Positions 26,786 through 36,812 of a stretch of DNA of 64,000 nucleotides are shown one piece after another. Positions within the stretch are counted from its first letter, which is position 1. Each line of letters begins with the position of its first letter. Below the pieces are notes generated by a model. The model had not been told where the DNA came from, made no database searches, and saw nothing but the letters and a program-made list of their open reading frames with translations. The DNA is from Paenibacillus lentus (GTDB taxonomy: Bacteria; Bacillota; Bacilli; Paenibacillales; Paenibacillaceae), in NCBI RefSeq assembly GCF_003931855.1, contig NZ_CP034248.1, positions 1,240,001 to 1,304,000 of the forward strand. Direction: 5' to 3'. The position numbers and the translations under genes are program-made.

Positions 26786-27672
26786 TATGCCTCAACCTCC
26801 CTGCGTTTGAAGATCGTCAATTGAATTACAGTAATGATTAGCACAGCAACGAACAGAATGAGTGCCTTGGCTGTACCATATCCGTACAGGTTGTTCTGGA
26901 ACGTATCGCGGTAAATATCGTAAGCCACGCTATAGGTCGTGCCGCCAGGACCGCCGCCTGTAAGCGACAGAATGACATCGAATACTTTGATCGAGTTCGT
27001 TAGCGCCATAAAGACGGAAATCGTGATGGATGGAGCTAGCAATGGCAGTGTAATGCTGAAGAATCGGCGAACAGGGCCAGCTCCGTCCACTTTTGCCGCT
27101 TCCTTCATGTCTTCTGGAACCGATTGCAATCCGGCGATGTAAATGACGAGATAGAAACCAACCGACTGCCAGATCGAGACGAGCAAGACGGATATAAAAG
27201 CAAGATTCGGTTCCCCGAGCCAGCTCAGCTTGAATATGCCCCAGCCTGTGCTTGCCCCGAGTGATTCGAAGCCTTGCATGAAGATAAACTTCCAGATGAA
27301 GCCGACGATAACCAAGCTAAGAATGTAAGGAATGAAGAAAGCAGCTCTCAGCCAGGTCGTGGACTTCATCTTCATATCGAGGACAAGCGCCAGCAGAATT
27401 GCCAGCACGTTCACGAGCACGATGTACAATATCGCGTACTTAATCGTGAACCAGCTTGCGTTCAAGAAGTTGGCATCCCCGCTGAAAATTTGTTTGAAGT
27501 TGTCCAATCCAACGAATTGCGGGTTTTTAGATATCCCGTTCCATTTGGTTAAGGAATAGCGAATCGTCAACATAAACGGATAATAGAATACGGCTATAAT
27601 ACTGATTAGAACAGGTAACGTAAAGGCGCCGAATTCTAATCTTTCTGCCCATTTTCTCCCCAATTTGAACAT
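26785..27672 (-). CDS. carbohydrate ABC transporter permease (MalF type)
   Basis: 295 residues from ATG 27672, which has AAGAGGTG 6 nt upstream; a longer frame to 27732 has no ribosome site. Six helices; EAA loop MKEAAKVDGAGPVRRFFSITLP near residue 205; GGGPGGTT near 250, typical of MalF-like permeases for oligosaccharides. It is transcribed divergently from the YesM-like kinase, with about 175 bp between starts holding both promoters. Confidence 0.9.
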   Translation of the reverse strand: MFKLGRKWAERLEFGAFTLPVLISIIAVFYYPFMLTIRYSLTKWNGISKNPQFVGLDNFKQIFSGDANFLNASWFTIKYAILYIVLVNVLAILLALVLDMKMKSTTWLRAAFFIPYILSLVIVGFIWKFIFMQGFESLGASTGWGIFKLSWLGEPNLAFISVLLVSIWQSVGFYLVIYIAGLQSVPEDMKEAAKVDGAGPVRRFFSITLPLLAPSITISVFMALTNSIKVFDVILSLTGGGPGGTTYSVAYDIYRDTFQNNLYGYGTAKALILFVAVLIITVIQLTIFKRREVEA

Positions 27673-27847
27673 ATCGCACCTCTTTTTCGCAACGTATTTT
27701 TTACAGACAAGAGAGCAACCATTTCGATACACTCTGTCGTTTTCGGCTATAATAATTATAATTCAGCAATGAATTTGCCTAAATGGACATAAGAAAACAG
27801 TTAAGGGTAAAAAGGTAATCTTAGCACTGCGAGGGGACGGGACAACG

Positions 27848-29671
27848 ATGATCAGAAGGATAACAGCTGCTATGAAAGCGCTTATTGAGAGAGTGTCTTC
27901 CAGACTGGTCAATAAGCTTAATTTGCTTTTTACGTCTATCATTATTCTTATTGTGGGCTCACTTACGGTCATATCCTACCAAATGCTTCAGAAGGAGTCG
28001 GTCAGCAACAGTATTGCTAGTACGGCGAACAACTTAATGCTCGTAAATCAGAAGCTGGAGGATTATTTGGACGGGATCGAGCAGTTTTCACTGCCGCACA
28101 ACAAATATGACGAAATTATTCGAGCGGTTATGCAGGAGGGGGACGATTACGCCGCTAGAATGTATCTTGAAGATTATTTAAGAGATATGTTCTATAGTCG
28201 AAAAGATCTAGAGAGCATTTATTTGTATTTGATTGACCAGCAAAAATATTATTCGATAACTCGGGATGCCTATAATATAACCATCAGGGTCGGCTACCAA
28301 GGCGGAATCGATGAGCAGCCGTGGTATCAGGAGGCCATGAAAAGCCCGCAGAACCGTTCATTCCAGTCCTTCGTCCTGCCTGATGCTGAGAGCGGCTATA
28401 GGATGATTTCCGAGCCGGAATTTATGGGCTACCACCGTGTGCTGCGCTCCATTGCTTCGCGGGAGCCAAGGGGGGTGTTATCGTTTTATTTGAAGCCGAC
28501 GGTAAAAGACAGTATTATGAGCGACATTCCGTTCGAGGAGGGGGAGCATTTGATGTTCCTTGACCCGAACAATGTTCCTTTCCACATGGATGATCCGAAG
28601 GTTTATGAGGCTATCAGCTCAGCCGACTGGTTCCGGGATATCGATGACGTTTCGGGAAGTCCCGTCACTTGGCAGAATGAGGACAAGCGCTACCTTGTCG
28701 TTTACGATGTGGGGCAGCAGGATGGCTGGAAGCTGATTAAACCGATCCCCTACAGCAGTATCTATGAAGCCGCAACGAAAGCACGGAATCTGAGCTATCT
28801 AATCGGTCTTATTTTTCTGGTTATATCGGTTATTCTTGTTACCCTGACTTCTAATGCCATCACGAAGCCGCTCAACCGTCTGTCGCGCCATATGCGGCGG
28901 TTCAGCGAAGGGACGTTTGATGCGGAGGCCCCGGTGCAGGGCAGGGATGAAATCGCTTATTTGACGCTGCATTTCAACCAGATGGTACGGCGCACGAATG
29001 ATCTGATTAATGAGCGCTATCGTATGAAACTGGTGGAGAAGAATGCGATCCTGAAGGCGTTGGAGGCGGAGATCAACCCGCATTTCCTGTATAATGCGCT
29101 GCAGGCGATATCCACGAAAGCGCTTAAGAGTGGAAATGACGATGTGGCCGATATGGTGGATGCCCTGGCTCTTACACTTCGCTATTGTATTAGCGGGAAA
29201 GATATCGTATATGCCAGGGAAGAGCTCCGGCATATCGAGAGATATTTGGCATTGCAAAGCGCAAGATTCGGCAGCCGGCTTCAGGTGGATATGAACTGGG
29301 ACGAGTCACTGATGGAGCTGCAAATTCCGAAGCTGTCTATTCAGTCTCTGGTGGAAAACTCTATTAAGCATGCGGTGGAGAAGGTGTCTACGCCAGTGAC
29401 GATTGTCGTTCGGGCCACGGTCAGTGAGAGCCATGCCATCATATCGGTTTATGATAATGGGCCGGGCATATCGTCAGACCGGCTGGAGCAAATATTGCAG
29501 ACATTTGAGGTGGATTGGGAAGAGCAGGAAGGGGAGAATATCGGACTTAAGAACTTGAATACCCGTTTGAAGTTGCTTTATGGCGATCAGTCGGGGCTTG
29601 AGATCCATAGCGATCTGACAGGGACGGAAATGACGATGAGAATACCGCGGGGAGGCGTAGGACATGTATAA
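27848..29671 (+). CDS. YesM-family sensor histidine kinase
   Basis: 607 residues. First membrane helix about 29-48, extracellular sensor domain about 50-310, second helix about 317-337, HAMP about 338-390, His_kinase domain with phospho-acceptor His412 in EINPHFLYNALQ, then HATPase with N-box LVENSIKHAVE and G-box DNGPGIS. It would sense a sugar or its binding-protein complex outside and phosphorylate the response regulator encoded next, whose gene overlaps by 8 bp. ATG 27848 follows GAGGGGACGGG. Confidence 0.92.
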   Translation: MIRRITAAMKALIERVSSRLVNKLNLLFTSIIILIVGSLTVISYQMLQKESVSNSIASTANNLMLVNQKLEDYLDGIEQFSLPHNKYDEIIRAVMQEGDDYAARMYLEDYLRDMFYSRKDLESIYLYLIDQQKYYSITRDAYNITIRVGYQGGIDEQPWYQEAMKSPQNRSFQSFVLPDAESGYRMISEPEFMGYHRVLRSIASREPRGVLSFYLKPTVKDSIMSDIPFEEGEHLMFLDPNNVPFHMDDPKVYEAISSADWFRDIDDVSGSPVTWQNEDKRYLVVYDVGQQDGWKLIKPIPYSSIYEAATKARNLSYLIGLIFLVISVILVTLTSNAITKPLNRLSRHMRRFSEGTFDAEAPVQGRDEIAYLTLHFNQMVRRTNDLINERYRMKLVEKNAILKALEAEINPHFLYNALQAISTKALKSGNDDVADMVDALALTLRYCISGKDIVYAREELRHIERYLALQSARFGSRLQVDMNWDESLMELQIPKLSIQSLVENSIKHAVEKVSTPVTIVVRATVSESHAIISVYDNGPGISSDRLEQILQTFEVDWEEQEGENIGLKNLNTRLKLLYGDQSGLEIHSDLTGTEMTMRIPRGGVGHV

Positions 29672-31310
29672 AGTACTCATCATAGACGACGAAGAGCCGC
29701 TGCGCGAAGCCATTAAAATATTGGGCGATTGGGAAGGCTTACAGGTCGGGGAAATTTGGGAAGCCACGGATGGTGTGACCGGACTGGAAATGCTGCAGAA
29801 GCACCGGCCGGATCTTGTTATGGTGGATATGAAAATGCCGGAAATGGACGGGGTCGAGTTTCTGCGCATTGTGGAAAGCGACTACCCTGAGCTGATGACC
29901 GTCGTGATCAGTGGATATAACGATTTTGAATTTACAAGGCAGGCGATTCATTCCAAGGTCGTTGATTATTTACTTAAGCCTGTGAATCGGCATGACCTCA
30001 ATCAGGCGCTGCGCAAGGCATTTGATATATTAGAGGCGAAGCGGCAGACGCACAGCGAATTGATCACGAAGAACATTGCGTTTAACATGTCGCTGCCCAA
30101 ATTGAAGGAGAAAATTTACTTATCCATTATAGGACGCGGCTTTAAGAAGCAGAGCAATCAAGCGTTTCTATCGCTTATCGGTGCAGATAGGGAGGATAAT
30201 CGGTTTGGTGCGCTCGTTTTAAAAATATTGAATATGCAGCATATCCGGGACAATCGGTTTAATTGTGATGCGGAGCTGCTCTATTTCGCCGTGGCGAATG
30301 TGATTAATGAAGTGGAGATGGAAAATGTCGTTTGCTTTAGCTTCCCTAATCCGAAGCAGGACGGGGAAATCATCGCGATTTTCACGATGCAGGGGGGGTA
30401 TCCGGAGGATCATGCCTTTCGTGCCGATTTTTTACTAAAAAAGGTTGGTCACACGTTAAGCGATTTATTTGGCATTGTATCGGCAGCAGGGATCGGACAA
30501 GTTTATGATGAGGTAACGCGATTAGCAGATTCCTATCAGGAAGCAAAGTCATCCATTCATGCTATTGACCTGCTCAAGATGAGAGGGGCGACAGTGTTTG
30601 GAGCCAAAGAAATAAGTAAGACGCCAGAGGTTCTTTCTTTTACAAGCCGAATGCCGATTTTGCGAAGCGCTATGGAATCCGGAAATATGAACCATGCGAG
30701 GATCGTCTTTGCGGAGTTTACGAAGAAAATAAAAGAGGCGGACAGTTTTACGATTGGGGAAGCGGAGCGGATGATCAGCGATATTATCGTTCTGTTCAAC
30801 GATATGGCCCTTGATTTAGGCGTACCCTCGGGTAAACTGCCTGTATCCGGCTCACACAGCTCGCTTGGCGTGATCGGGCTATCTGGCGATTTCAAAACAG
30901 CAGACGAATATGAACAACTGCTCCATCACATTTTAGAATATTACGGGGAACAGGTTCGCCAATCTATGGCCGTTAACCGTCCGTTTAACATCGAAGATAT
31001 CAAGGATTATATCGATCAGAATTATTTTGAGGATATCAAAATTCCCATGTTCACCGAGAAGTATTTTTTGAGCCGGGAATACTTGATGAAGTTGTTTAAG
31101 CAACAATTCGGGTTTGGGATTCATGAGTATATGCAAAAGGTAAGAATGGATAAGGCTTGCGTGCTGCTTAACGATGCCTCTCTAAAAATCCAGGATATTT
31201 CGGAAATGCTGGGTTATAAAGACAAGAACTATTTCAGTAAGGCCTTTCGCAACTACTATGGCGTATCGCCATCAGAATACCGAGCGAAGCAGGAAAGGGA
31301 TAAAAAGTGA
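29664..31310 (+). CDS. YesN-family response regulator with AraC DNA-binding domain
   Basis: 548 residues. An N-terminal receiver domain (1-120) has DDEEP at 8-12 and phospho-acceptor Asp55 in MVDMKMPEMDG. A long middle region (about 130-430) follows, then a C-terminal AraC double helix-turn-helix (about 440-545, ending YFSKAFRNYYGVSPSEYR). It overlaps the kinase gene, so both are co-translated. It likely activates the flanking transporter genes at 27672 (minus) and 31434 (plus). Confidence 0.92.
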   Translation: MYKVLIIDDEEPLREAIKILGDWEGLQVGEIWEATDGVTGLEMLQKHRPDLVMVDMKMPEMDGVEFLRIVESDYPELMTVVISGYNDFEFTRQAIHSKVVDYLLKPVNRHDLNQALRKAFDILEAKRQTHSELITKNIAFNMSLPKLKEKIYLSIIGRGFKKQSNQAFLSLIGADREDNRFGALVLKILNMQHIRDNRFNCDAELLYFAVANVINEVEMENVVCFSFPNPKQDGEIIAIFTMQGGYPEDHAFRADFLLKKVGHTLSDLFGIVSAAGIGQVYDEVTRLADSYQEAKSSIHAIDLLKMRGATVFGAKEISKTPEVLSFTSRMPILRSAMESGNMNHARIVFAEFTKKIKEADSFTIGEAERMISDIIVLFNDMALDLGVPSGKLPVSGSHSSLGVIGLSGDFKTADEYEQLLHHILEYYGEQVRQSMAVNRPFNIEDIKDYIDQNYFEDIKIPMFTEKYFLSREYLMKLFKQQFGFGIHEYMQKVRMDKACVLLNDASLKIQDISEMLGYKDKNYFSKAFRNYYGVSPSEYRAKQERDKK

Positions 31311-31433
31311 ACAAAGAGAGGACTACACTTTTTTACCCTCAAGTTGCCACTTATCTACATTCATATCAAGAGTCCATTTCTTTAGAATAATCTCATAGAC
31401 ATACTAACCAAAGAAAGTGGGGGCAAATAACTT

Positions 31434-32753
31434 ATGAAGAAGAAATTTCTGGCTATGTCATTCAGTTTGGTGCTGTTAATGGGACTTTTGTCGGCCTGTG
31501 GTGGCGGCAATAATGCAGCCAACAATGGGGCGAACGGTGCAGCAAGTGAAGGCGGCAACGCAGATACCTCTAAACCCGTGACGATTAACATGTTTACGGC
31601 TTCTCCAGAATACACAGATGCATTTAATGCTTATATCGAAGAGTACAAAAAAGTTAAGCCTAATGTAACGATCAACCTGGAAATAATGCAGGCCGACTAC
31701 AACACGGTACTGAAATCCAGAATTGCTGCAGGCAGCACGCCAGACGTATTCCAAACGACAGCCGGTGGCGATATCGACACCTATGCGGAGTATAGTGCGG
31801 ATTTGACGTCTGAACCGCTCGCGGCGGCAATGACGGATGCTGTACGTTCGAATATGTCTTCTTCGGATGGTAAAGTGCTGGGCCTCCCCGTCAAAGGCAA
31901 CCTGTTCACGTTGATTTATAACAAAGATTTGCTTGAACAAGCCGGTATTACGCAAGTGCCTGCAACGACGGCTGAATTGGAGGATGCTATCGCCAAGCTT
32001 GAAGCAGAAGGCATCACGCCATTTGCCAATGCTTATAAAGAGTGGTGGGTATGGAAGCATGTGTTCCAACACTTCGTGGATGCGGCAGCTAAAGATGCAA
32101 GCATGAGCGCGAAAGATTTGGTTGATAGCTTCATCACCGGCAACACGACGTTTGCCGAACATCCAGTTTTGGCTAATAACTTCTTTGAGTTCATTGATCT
32201 GACAATTGAACACGGAACGGACAAGCCTCTTGAGCGCGACAGCAACGCACAAGTCAGTGACTTTGCCTCCGGCAAGGCTGCATTTATGACAGGTAAAGGC
32301 GCTTGGGATGAGGAAGCGATTAAGAAAATCAATCCGGACATCAACATCGGAATCTCTGGCTACCCTGTAAGCGACAAAGCCGAGCAATCCGTTATTATTA
32401 CAGGCGCTGACCAAGCTCTGCGCATTTACAAAGATTCCAAAGTAGCCAATGAAACCATCGAGTTCTTTAACTGGCTGTATACTTCAGATTACGGTAAGAA
32501 CTGGTTCTCTAGCGTAGCGAAGGTTATTCCTCCAATCAAGGATGCTCCGCTGCCAGACTTGGATATGCCAAAACAAATGGAAGAAATTCTGCAAGTGCAG
32601 CCGTCCGGCGATTTGGCCGTCAACTATTCACTGGATACGTTCCATCAAAAATTCGGTGAGCTGATGCAAGCTTATATTGGCGGAAGTCAATCCAAAGAAC
32701 AAACCATTACCGAGATTCAAAAAGCGTGGATTCAACTCGGGTCTGCGGAATAA
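31434..32753 (+). CDS. sugar ABC transporter substrate-binding lipoprotein
   Basis: 439 residues, signal peptide with lipobox LLSAC (Cys22) and an Asn/Gly/Ala-rich linker, then a family 1 extracellular solute-binding fold (TINMFTASPEYTDAFNAYIE..., TPDVFQTTAGGDI...). It is the extracellular partner of the permeases at 25955-27672, separated from them by the two-component genes. GTGGGGG at 31417-31423 precedes ATG 31434. A terminator follows. Confidence 0.9.
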   Translation: MKKKFLAMSFSLVLLMGLLSACGGGNNAANNGANGAASEGGNADTSKPVTINMFTASPEYTDAFNAYIEEYKKVKPNVTINLEIMQADYNTVLKSRIAAGSTPDVFQTTAGGDIDTYAEYSADLTSEPLAAAMTDAVRSNMSSSDGKVLGLPVKGNLFTLIYNKDLLEQAGITQVPATTAELEDAIAKLEAEGITPFANAYKEWWVWKHVFQHFVDAAAKDASMSAKDLVDSFITGNTTFAEHPVLANNFFEFIDLTIEHGTDKPLERDSNAQVSDFASGKAAFMTGKGAWDEEAIKKINPDINIGISGYPVSDKAEQSVIITGADQALRIYKDSKVANETIEFFNWLYTSDYGKNWFSSVAKVIPPIKDAPLPDLDMPKQMEEILQVQPSGDLAVNYSLDTFHQKFGELMQAYIGGSQSKEQTITEIQKAWIQLGSAE

Positions 32754-32778
32754 CTTTACGAACCCTAATATTTCCTCT

Positions 32779-32817
32779 CTTAACTCAGCACTCCCCGGTG
32801 CTGAGTTAAGTTGTATT
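32779..32817. terminator. terminator between convergent genes
   Basis: CTTAACTCAGCAC (32779-32791) and GTGCTGAGTTAAG (32798-32810) form a 13-bp perfect stem followed by TTGTATTT. It serves the binding-protein gene and probably the convergent LysR gene. Confidence 0.8.
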
Positions 32818-32865
32818 TAGGTGTCTAATGCCGATAACCACCAAGAATGAAAGGAAGTGCGTCGC

Positions 32866-33798
32866 TTATGCCTGGTCGTGGAGGGAAAGCATGTCGCAGG
32901 GCAGCTCCGCTGATTGCTGCTGTTCCTGAACCTTCTGCTGAAACATTTGTACCGCCAAAGTGAGGGAGCTGTGTTTGTTGCGAATAACAGACAGCTCCCG
33001 CTTCATAGCCGGTCCGCTTACCGCAAGTTCTGCGAGATCTCCGTTTTGAAGCTCTTTACGAACCGTTAGGCGGGAAAGCACGGCGATTCCCAGGCCTGCC
33101 GCCACTGCTTCTTTAACGCCTTGGCTGCTGTTGAATACATATGAACGCTTAACAGTTAATCCGTTCGCTTCCAGGAAATGATCGCTGAATGCGCGCGTGC
33201 CAGAGCCGGGCTCCCGAATGATCCAGTTCTGATCCGTTAAATCCGCCGGGGCTATCGTCGCTAATGAAGCTAGTGGATGGCTGGAGGCTGCAACAATAAT
33301 CATTTCATCCTGCATGTAGGGAGTAATGATTAAATCCGGGTGGTTGTCTACACTGCCCTCTACGAGCGCCAGATCAAGATCGTTGGTTCGAATTCCAGAT
33401 ACAATTTCCTCCGTATTGCCAATGGTCAATTGCAGATCGACCTCTGGGTATTGGGTGGCAAACTTAGCTAGCAATCGCGGTAAAATATATTCTCCAATCG
33501 TAAAGCTCGCGCCGACCTGGATCGATCCGGATACCACTTCATGCAACAGATGAATTTGCTGCTTGGCTTCCTCGTACAATCCTAGGATTTGCTTGGCCTT
33601 ACGGTATAATATGATCCCTTCCTCCGTCAATTTTACTTGCTTTGGTGAACGCAGCATTAATTTCGTGCCAAGCTCGTTTTCCATATTTCGAATATGCTGG
33701 CTTACGCCAGGTTGGGATAAGTTTAGAAGTTCTGCGGCCTTTGAGAAATGACGTTGTTCGGCAACCGTAACAAAGACACGCAGGGTGTCGACGATCAT
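32866..33798 (-). CDS. LysR-family transcriptional regulator (CysL-like)
   Basis: About 310 residues. The N-terminal winged HTH is at about residues 4-62 (LRVFVTVAEQRHFSKAAELLNLSQPGVSQHI...), followed by a LysR effector domain. It is divergent from a YeiH-type transporter gene, the classic arrangement in which a CysL/YeiE-like regulator controls yeiH. I choose ATG 33798, preceded by GGGGAAGTG; a frame extending to 33861 has no convincing ribosome site. Effector unknown, perhaps a sulfur compound. Confidence 0.88.
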   Translation of the reverse strand: MIVDTLRVFVTVAEQRHFSKAAELLNLSQPGVSQHIRNMENELGTKLMLRSPKQVKLTEEGIILYRKAKQILGLYEEAKQQIHLLHEVVSGSIQVGASFTIGEYILPRLLAKFATQYPEVDLQLTIGNTEEIVSGIRTNDLDLALVEGSVDNHPDLIITPYMQDEMIIVAASSHPLASLATIAPADLTDQNWIIREPGSGTRAFSDHFLEANGLTVKRSYVFNSSQGVKEAVAAGLGIAVLSRLTVRKELQNGDLAELAVSGPAMKRELSVIRNKHSSLTLAVQMFQQKVQEQQQSAELPCDMLSLHDQA

Positions 33799-33880
33799 AT
33801 TCACTTCCCCTTTCAATAACTCCATTGTAGCTTTCTTCGAGATGACTCTCAATCTGTTCACTTCAGCTTAAATATTTTCA

Positions 33881-33892
33881 ATGATATATCAT
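33881..33892. promoter_or_regulatory. palindrome in the divergent LysR/yeiH promoter region
   Basis: ATGATATATCAT is a perfect 12-bp palindrome about 83 bp from the LysR start and 125 bp from the transporter start. LysR proteins bind AT-rich dyads in such intergenic regions, so it is a candidate site. Confidence 0.4.
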
Positions 33893-34016
33893 AACATTTT
33901 AATCATTAATTTTGCTTATGATGAAGATAGCAGATCCGTATTTCACTTCCGGCGCAGGGCAATTTATAGTTAAACATAACAGCGCTGGATTTGACCAATA
34001 CGATCTTGGAGTGAAG

Positions 34017-35090
34017 ATGATGGCACAGACAGTACAGTCACAGACCCAAACCGTACCGTTCAAACGGAGGCGAGGCCCCGGATTTGTGCATGGAGTCGGA
34101 TTAACAGTACTGCTTGCGATAGCGGCGAAATATTTGTCTTCTCTGCCGCTATTAAGCGTAATGGGACATCTCGTGATTGCTATTATGCTAGGTTTAGTTT
34201 GGAGAGCCGTTATCGGTGTACCAGAGTACGCTGCTGGCGGCATTTCCTTTTCCAGTAAGAAACTGCTTCGTTTCGGGATTATTTTGCTCGGTATGAGGCT
34301 TAATTTACAAAGTATTGTTCAGGCGGGTCCTAAGATGTTTACGATGGCTATCATTCATATTACCTTTACGATCGCAGTCGTTTGGGGGCTAGCTAAATGG
34401 CTGAAGATCCCGGGTAAGCTCGGCATTCTAACGGCGTGCGGAACTGCAATCTGCGGGGCGGCTGCGGTTGTCGCGATAGCGCCGCAAATTAAGGCAAAAG
34501 ATGAGGAAACGGCTATTGGGGCCGCAGTTGTTGCTATGCTAGGTACGCTATTCACTTTGATTTATAGTCTAATATATCCTGTGATAGGATTATCCGCCCA
34601 AGGTTATGGGGTACTCTCAGGGGCTACCTTGCATGAAATTGCCCATGTTATCGCAGCAGCCGCCCCTGCAGGAAACGAGGCTGAAGATATCGCAGTCGTT
34701 GCCAAGCTGACACGGGTAGCTATGCTTGTGCCTGTCTCTCTCCTACTGGGCATGTGGATGAATCGAAAGGAACGGAGAGAGAATGAAGCAGTAGGACAGA
34801 CGGAGGTCGAAGTATCCCGTCAGTGTTCCATTCAGATCCCTTGGTTCATTCTTGGATTTCTGTTGATGAGCGGGGTGAATACGCTGGGGATTATTTCGGA
34901 ACGTGCATCGGGAATAATTGTAGCAGTAGCCTACATGTTGATTGCCGTTGCTATGGCTGGGCTGGGCCTAGGCGTGGATGTCGCTGTGTTCCGCCGATTA
35001 GGGATCAGACCTTTTTGGGCCGGGCTAATCGGGTCGATCGCATTGTCGGTGCTAGGTTATGGATCTTTGTATTTGTTGAATTTGAATTGA
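34017..35090 (+). CDS. YeiH/UPF0324-family putative sulfate exporter
   Basis: 357 residues with about ten membrane helices. Family blocks are LLRFGIILLGMRLNLQSI, LGILTACGTAICGAAAVVAIAP, and ATLHEIAHVIAAA. The family is annotated as putative sulfate exporter but transport has not been firmly shown. ATG 34017 follows TTGGAGTG; an in-frame start at 33912 would add a non-hydrophobic 35-residue tail overlapping the promoter region and is unlikely. Confidence 0.85.
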   Translation: MMAQTVQSQTQTVPFKRRRGPGFVHGVGLTVLLAIAAKYLSSLPLLSVMGHLVIAIMLGLVWRAVIGVPEYAAGGISFSSKKLLRFGIILLGMRLNLQSIVQAGPKMFTMAIIHITFTIAVVWGLAKWLKIPGKLGILTACGTAICGAAAVVAIAPQIKAKDEETAIGAAVVAMLGTLFTLIYSLIYPVIGLSAQGYGVLSGATLHEIAHVIAAAAPAGNEAEDIAVVAKLTRVAMLVPVSLLLGMWMNRKERRENEAVGQTEVEVSRQCSIQIPWFILGFLLMSGVNTLGIISERASGIIVAVAYMLIAVAMAGLGLGVDVAVFRRLGIRPFWAGLIGSIALSVLGYGSLYLLNLN

Positions 35091-35273
35091 GGATTTACAG
35101 ATAATATCACGTGCTATTTCTTTTTGTTATTATTGGAATTTTAAGAAAGTGTCCTCTGTAGAGATGATCTCTTTAGTGGAAATGTCCACTGGTAGCGCAC
35201 GATATTAAATCATGTCTTTCTCTCTCCTTCTTTTTTGAGCTTTTGAGCGGAGATAAATCAGCTTTTTCAAAAT

Positions 35274-35320
35274 AAAAAATCGAGTAACATCATTCATTTA
35301 AGATGCACTCGATTTTTTAT
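35274..35320. terminator. bidirectional terminator after yeiH-like gene
   Basis: AAAAAATCGAGT (35274-35285) and ACTCGATTTTTT (35307-35318) form a 12-bp stem with an inner CATC/GATG pairing. It has A-rich 5' and T-rich 3' sides, so it can work both ways. Confidence 0.8.
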
Positions 35321-35372
35321 TAATGATTTATAATCGAGCATTTTGCATTAACCTGAGCCCTTGCTAGACAAA

Positions 35373-36703
35373 GGTTTTCAAACATAAAAAAAGGACTTCA
35401 CCCCAACTTGGAGAAGTTTTCAAGTGACAAAACAAGAAAACCCAAGGGGGAGAAGTCACTATGTATATTCTACAAGAAAGTCTATTTTCCTTTGAAGAAC
35501 TTCAAAAACTTGAATTTAAAGAACGTTTGCCTATCTTCTTCAGCGCCCTGGACTTACGGCCATATGCTAAAGAATTGAGAAGTCATTCACCCCGAGGTGC
35601 CGATGGGCACTGCCGACAAGGGATTCTTCGCGCATTGCTTGCAGCGCCGCTGGAGAACATGGATACATTTAGCGGCTTGCATCGTCGTCTGGATATGGAT
35701 CTTCGTTTCCGTTACCAATGCGGACTCAGGCTTGATCGAAAAGCTCCATCAATCGCCACATTAAGCCGCGTTTTCACTGAGCTAACGAATAAGGGATTGG
35801 CAAAACGTCTGTTTGAGGATCTCGTCACACGCTGTAAGCAGGAAGGAATCATCGATGGAAGTCACGTGGCGATGGACAGCGCAGCGATCCATGCCTACGA
35901 GAAGAAACAGCCGAAGCGCAAAAGTGAGCTGACGGGGAATGCCAACTGGGGCGCGAAGTTTGACTCCTTTGGTAACAAGGTCAAGTGGTTCGGCTATAAG
36001 CTTCATCTTGCTGTCGACACCGCTAGCGAACTGCCCCTGGCCCTCTCGGTTACACCGGCTCATGTCAATGACGGTGATCTGGCACCCGCTCTTATGGAAC
36101 AAGTGGCTGCCGATGCGAAAGTGAAGTTCTTTGTGTTTGATGCTGGGTATGACCAACTTAAAAACTATGAAGCGGCACGGAAGCTCAAAGCGCAAGCGAT
36201 TATCCCGATGAATCTTCGCAATGAGAAGGAACCGCCTGCAGGTATAACATCTAACGGTACACCTTGCTGCTCCATGGGTTTTGCCATGACATACTGGGGA
36301 GTAGATGGCGATCACCTGAAATTCCGGTGTCCCCATGCGACCGGCAAGGTGGATTGTCCGCTGGGGATGGCAGCCTGTTCATCTTCCAACTATGGAATGG
36401 TGCTCAAGGTTGATACAAAAAGCGATTTGCGCCGTTATTCAAGTCCGCACCGGAACACGAAACGTTGGCAAGAACTTTACAAAGAAAGAACGAGTGTAGA
36501 ACGCTGCAACTCCCGAATGAAAACCTATTTGACCGCAGACGCCATGCATGTTTGGGGCATAGAGAAAGTCATAACTCACCAATATTTAAATGCAATTGTA
36601 TTGCTGGCTTCTGCCCTGGCAATGGCTCAGAAATACAGAAAAGTCGCTGCTTAAAATTTTGAATGCGCAGAAAATTCTGCAGGTCTGCCCATTTTTGAAA
36701 ACC
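35373..36703 (+). mobile_element. insertion sequence, about 1.33 kb
   Basis: The ends are GGTTTTCAAACAT (from 35373) and, on the other strand, GGTTTTCAAAAAT (from 36703), imperfect terminal inverted repeats flanking one transposase gene. No clear target-site duplication could be found, so the exact borders may be off by a few bases. Confidence 0.7.
35461..36654 (+). CDS. DDE transposase (DUF772, IS5/IS1182-like)
   Basis: 397 residues. An InsH/DUF772-type N-terminal domain (about 20-120) precedes a DDE catalytic domain. Likely catalytic residues are Asp139 (VAMDSAAIHAY), Asp227 (FVFDAGYDQ) and Glu347 (TSVERCNSRMK). The gene is intact and full-length, with GGGGGAG at 35446-35452 upstream of ATG 35461, so the element could be active. 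The assignment between IS5 and IS1182 families is uncertain without a database search. Confidence 0.85.
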   Translation: MYILQESLFSFEELQKLEFKERLPIFFSALDLRPYAKELRSHSPRGADGHCRQGILRALLAAPLENMDTFSGLHRRLDMDLRFRYQCGLRLDRKAPSIATLSRVFTELTNKGLAKRLFEDLVTRCKQEGIIDGSHVAMDSAAIHAYEKKQPKRKSELTGNANWGAKFDSFGNKVKWFGYKLHLAVDTASELPLALSVTPAHVNDGDLAPALMEQVAADAKVKFFVFDAGYDQLKNYEAARKLKAQAIIPMNLRNEKEPPAGITSNGTPCCSMGFAMTYWGVDGDHLKFRCPHATGKVDCPLGMAACSSSNYGMVLKVDTKSDLRRYSSPHRNTKRWQELYKERTSVERCNSRMKTYLTADAMHVWGIEKVITHQYLNAIVLLASALAMAQKYRKVAA

Positions 36704-36812
36704 GAGTGGATTTAGCTGAAAATGCACCACCAACTAGGTCTAGGTTCTGCTATTCAATTCTCAAATAGGGAATTATGCAAAATGCTCAATCAGGAATTTT
36801 TAATACTCATGT

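Noticed and set aside
31476..32414. 312-residue minus-strand open frame under the binding-protein gene
   Set aside because: Antisense to a strong lipoprotein gene; Cys/His/Arg-rich composition typical of shadow frames.
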